DNA from: Providencia sp. PROV188
GTDB taxonomy: Bacteria > Pseudomonadota > Gammaproteobacteria > Enterobacterales > Enterobacteriaceae
Reading direction: 5' to 3'
NCBI RefSeq assembly: GCF_027595165.1
Contig: NZ_CP097291.1
Location: forward strand, 3,534,001 to 3,598,000
Length of the DNA stretch: 64,000 bases
Numbering within the stretch: the first letter of the stretch is position 1; every line of letters begins with the position of its first letter. This document shows, one piece after another, positions 62,984 to 64,000 of the stretch. The notes beneath the pieces are model-generated. The model did no database searches, was not told the origin of the DNA, and saw only the letters and a list, made by a program, of their open reading frames with translations. Both the position numbers and the translations under genes were made by a program.

Positions 62984-63577
62984 ATGAAACAGCCTCAAGT
63001 TAGGAATATCAGCGAAAAATTACTGTCAGATAATTGGTACATTCTCAAAAAATATACCTATGAATTACAGCGACACGACGGTTCTTGGCAAAAACAAGAG
63101 CGTGAAGTGTATGACCGTGGCGATGGCGCTGTCATTTTGCTGTATAACACATCCAAAAATAGCATTATCTTGATCCGTCAATTCCGTATGCCAATGTACG
63201 TTTCTGGATATAAACAGTTGCTGATTGAAGCCGCTGCCGGACTACTTGAAGGTTCTTCCCCTGAAGCAAGAATTATTGCTGAAGCCGAAGAAGAGACTGG
63301 CTATAAAATTGATAATATCGAAAAGGTGTTTGAAGCCTTTATGAGCCCAGGCTCCGTCACGGAAAAGCTGCATTTTTACATTGCCCAATACAGTGATAAA
63401 GACCGCCAAAGTGATGGTGGCGGACTCGCTGATGAAGGTGAAGATATTGAGGTTATGGAATGGTCATTCCCTGATGCACTTGCCGCTATCAAAAATGGTG
63501 AAATCATGGATGGCAAAACCATTATGCTTATTCAACATCTCGCCTTAAGCGGAATTCTAAATCCAAAAAATAGTTAA
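62984..63577 (+). CDS. nudK: GDP-mannose pyrophosphatase NudK (Nudix hydrolase)
   Basis: A 197-residue Nudix enzyme. NudK hydrolyses GDP-mannose to mannose-1-phosphate and GMP. Landmarks are REVYDRGDGAVILLYN (about residues 40-55), IRQFRMPMYV, the Nudix helix AEAEEETGY (about residues 98-106) and FMSPGSVTEKLHFYIA. The Nudix Arg is replaced by Ala and the first Glu of the box by Ser, while the three metal-binding glutamates stay. E. coli NudK has Lys at the Arg position. Single gene with its own terminator. Confidence 0.9.
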   Translation: MKQPQVRNISEKLLSDNWYILKKYTYELQRHDGSWQKQEREVYDRGDGAVILLYNTSKNSIILIRQFRMPMYVSGYKQLLIEAAAGLLEGSSPEARIIAEAEEETGYKIDNIEKVFEAFMSPGSVTEKLHFYIAQYSDKDRQSDGGGLADEGEDIEVMEWSFPDALAAIKNGEIMDGKTIMLIQHLALSGILNPKNS

Positions 63578-63583
63578 TTTTTA

Positions 63584-63610
63584 AAGGGTGAAAATAGCAT
63601 TTTTACCCTT
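63584..63610 (+). terminator. nudK terminator
   Basis: AAGGGTGAAAA pairs with TTTTTACCCTT (one mismatch/bulge) across a five-base loop, followed by a CT-rich stretch. Lies just after the nudK stop. Confidence 0.65.
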
Positions 63611-64000
63611 CTACTCTTAAACCATTTTATATAGTCATCATTAAACGATTTCTTTGCTATTTATTTTTCTATTCTCTTTCTTATTTTCATACTTTATTCT
63701 CTTATTTTTTATAAATTACAATTTATTACACTTTCCATTACCGAGCATCTAAACTCGATAATAAAAAGAATAAAATAGAGTTTATTCCATCAAAAAAGAA
63801 TTATCTTTTATCGCTTTGATTTAAATTAAAAAAACATCAAATAAACCCATCCAAAAACAATCATCGATAAAATTAAAAAGTCTATTTTTTCAATAAAATA
63901 CTTTCACTTAAAAATATTAACTTTGACCTTGCCATTAAAAAACTTTAGATTTAAAGACATCCTATTTTCTGAACTTCACTATTTTTCGTTAAGGTAAAAA
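63611..64000. other. AT-rich region without a gene at the window end
   Basis: 390 very AT-rich bases, with many runs of A or T and no open frame with a ribosome binding site. The final GTTAAGGTAAAAA could precede the start of a gene beyond the window. Such composition is typical of promoter regions bound by H-NS, but no motif is certain. Confidence 0.45.

Noticed and set aside
62984..63577. Nudix gene as ADP-ribose pyrophosphatase (nudF)
   Set aside because: The VYDRGDGAVILLYN and FMSPGSVTE stretches fit NudK better than NudF.

Overview
The window looks like a stretch of chromosome from an enterobacterium of the Morganellaceae, most probably Providencia (inference). The grounds are near-E. 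coli protein sequences and gene order, a moderately AT-rich composition with very AT-rich spacers, ERIC-type intergenic repeats, and family-typical neighbourhoods. It is mostly core genome, with one clear accessory island and a few unusual loci.

Region 1 (1-6356): the 3' part of nrdD, then nrdG (anaerobic ribonucleotide reduction), yhbP, a small YhcN/BhsA-type periplasmic protein with an ERIC repeat at its stop codon, yhbQ, yhbS, and the divergent ubiT / ubiUV genes for oxygen-independent ubiquinone synthesis. Region 2 (6338-9254): an accessory type VI secretion cargo module inserted exactly at the 3' end of ubiV. It holds a PAAR tip protein, a DUF4123 adaptor, an unrecognised 112-residue protein, a Tox-REase-5-like nuclease effector and an Imm52-like immunity protein. 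A 17-bp repeat of the ubiV terminus lies at both ends, and what looks like the original ubiV terminator now lies about 2.9 kb away. Region 3 (9420-16491): a lipoprotein, an export operon of a membrane fusion protein and two ABC-2 permeases with no ATPase, then btsSR (pyruvate sensing), whose start codon abuts an ERIC repeat, and a small unknown gene.

Region 4 (16563-40864): a long core block, mainly on the minus strand, for RNA, translation and the envelope: deaD, nlpI, pnp, rpsO, truB, rbfA, infB, nusA, rimP, tRNA-fMet, tRNA-Leu(GAG), secG, glmM, folP, ftsH, rlmE, yhbY (+), greA, dacB (+), obgE, rpmA, rplU and ispB (+). The order follows E. coli except that argG is missing between the two tRNAs. 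Region 5 (40927-42618): two paralogous MuA-type DNA-binding proteins beside the Ner-like sfsB, so three Mu-phage-like regulators in a row.

Region 6 (42817-64000): mdh, argR, a small membrane protein, mpl, fbp, ppa, a group II PLP-dependent decarboxylase with a long AT-rich leader, ytfP-tamB-tamA, msrA, paeA (ytfL), ytfK, ytfJ, qseBC divergent from ygiW, and nudK. The last 0.4 kb is AT-rich and carries no recognisable gene. No rRNA, CRISPR array, insertion sequence, integrase or prophage structural gene was seen.
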